Source of the DNA: an uncultured Clostridia bacterium
GTDB lineage: Bacteria > Bacillota > Clostridia > Christensenellales > Aristaeellaceae
Assembly: GCA_946534455.1 (NCBI GenBank)
Contig: CAMNCR010000140.1
Coordinates: 1 to 5,264 of the forward strand
Length of the DNA stretch: 5,264 nt
Direction: 5' to 3'
The notes beneath the pieces are model-generated. The model searched no databases. It worked only from the letters and a program-made list of their open reading frames with translations, and was not told where the DNA came from. The position numbers and the translations under genes were made by a program. This document shows, in pieces, positions 5,184-5,264 of the stretch. How positions within the stretch are numbered: position 1 is the first letter of the stretch; every line of letters begins with the position of its first letter.

Positions 5184-5256
5184 GCCGATGTGGCTCAGTT
5201 GGTAGAGCAGCCGATTCGTAATCAGCAGGTCAGGGGTTCGAGTCCCCTCATCGGCT
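5184..5256 (+). tRNA. tRNA-Thr, anticodon CGT
   Basis: 73-nt cloverleaf: acceptor GCCGATG/CATCGGC, D-stem GCTC/GAGC (5193-5196, 5205-5208), anticodon loop TTCGTAA with anticodon CGT at 5217-5219 (reads ACG, threonine), variable loop AGGTC, T-stem AGGGG/CCCCT around TTCGAGT, discriminator T5256. The 3' CCA is not encoded (CAG follows). The anticodon stem GCCGA/TCAGC contains a C-A mismatch (C5212 opposite A5224, positions 29-41), where the usual sequence has T-A. Confidence 0.97.
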
Positions 5257-5264
5257 CAGCTTCG

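Overview
The window looks like a piece of a moderately GC-rich Gram-positive (Firmicutes, probably class Clostridia) chromosome. The ribosome-binding sites are strong (AGGAGG type), the promoters are sigma-A-like, and a methionine ABC transporter, a KDG-type sugar kinase and a clostridial-style Nudix enzyme sit close together. The exact lineage cannot be fixed from sequence alone. All protein genes are on the minus strand. The only plus-strand gene is a tRNA-Thr(CGT) at the right edge.

In minus-strand transcription order (right to left) the layout is: a Nudix hydrolase (4608-5000) with its own promoter; a PfkB/KdgK-like sugar kinase (3373-4461) with its own promoter and a strong terminator hairpin (3316-3354); a short regulatory leader (3086-3278); metQ (2252-3085), closed by a strong terminator (2176-2208); a new promoter (2134-2163); metN (1072-2100); metI (365-1075), overlapping metN by 4 nt; and the first 104 codons of a Na+/phosphate symporter family gene running off the left edge. 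MetQ binds methionine outside the cell, MetI forms the membrane channel and MetN powers import by ATP hydrolysis.

Two things stand out. First, MetQ is circularly permuted. The part that normally follows the first inter-lobe crossing (IAIPND...NEGRALLLL...INGNYA...ESPYVNV) comes directly after the signal peptide, and the normal N-terminal part (KTIRVVATLDPH...NFFAHQPY...VHVEPMGIY) follows a new linker and ends the protein. The usual lipobox cysteine is gone.

Second, the metQ leader encodes a 25-codon peptide with five Met and three Cys, behind an excellent Shine-Dalgarno sequence. After it comes a set of mutually exclusive RNA pairings ending in a hairpin plus U-tract just before the metQ ribosome-binding site. 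This has the layout of a classical ribosome-mediated transcription attenuator (1:2, 2:3, 3:4) responding to methionine. That is unexpected in Firmicutes, where SAM riboswitches and T-boxes usually do this job. Because a terminator and a fresh promoter separate metQ from metNI, the attenuator probably controls only the binding protein.
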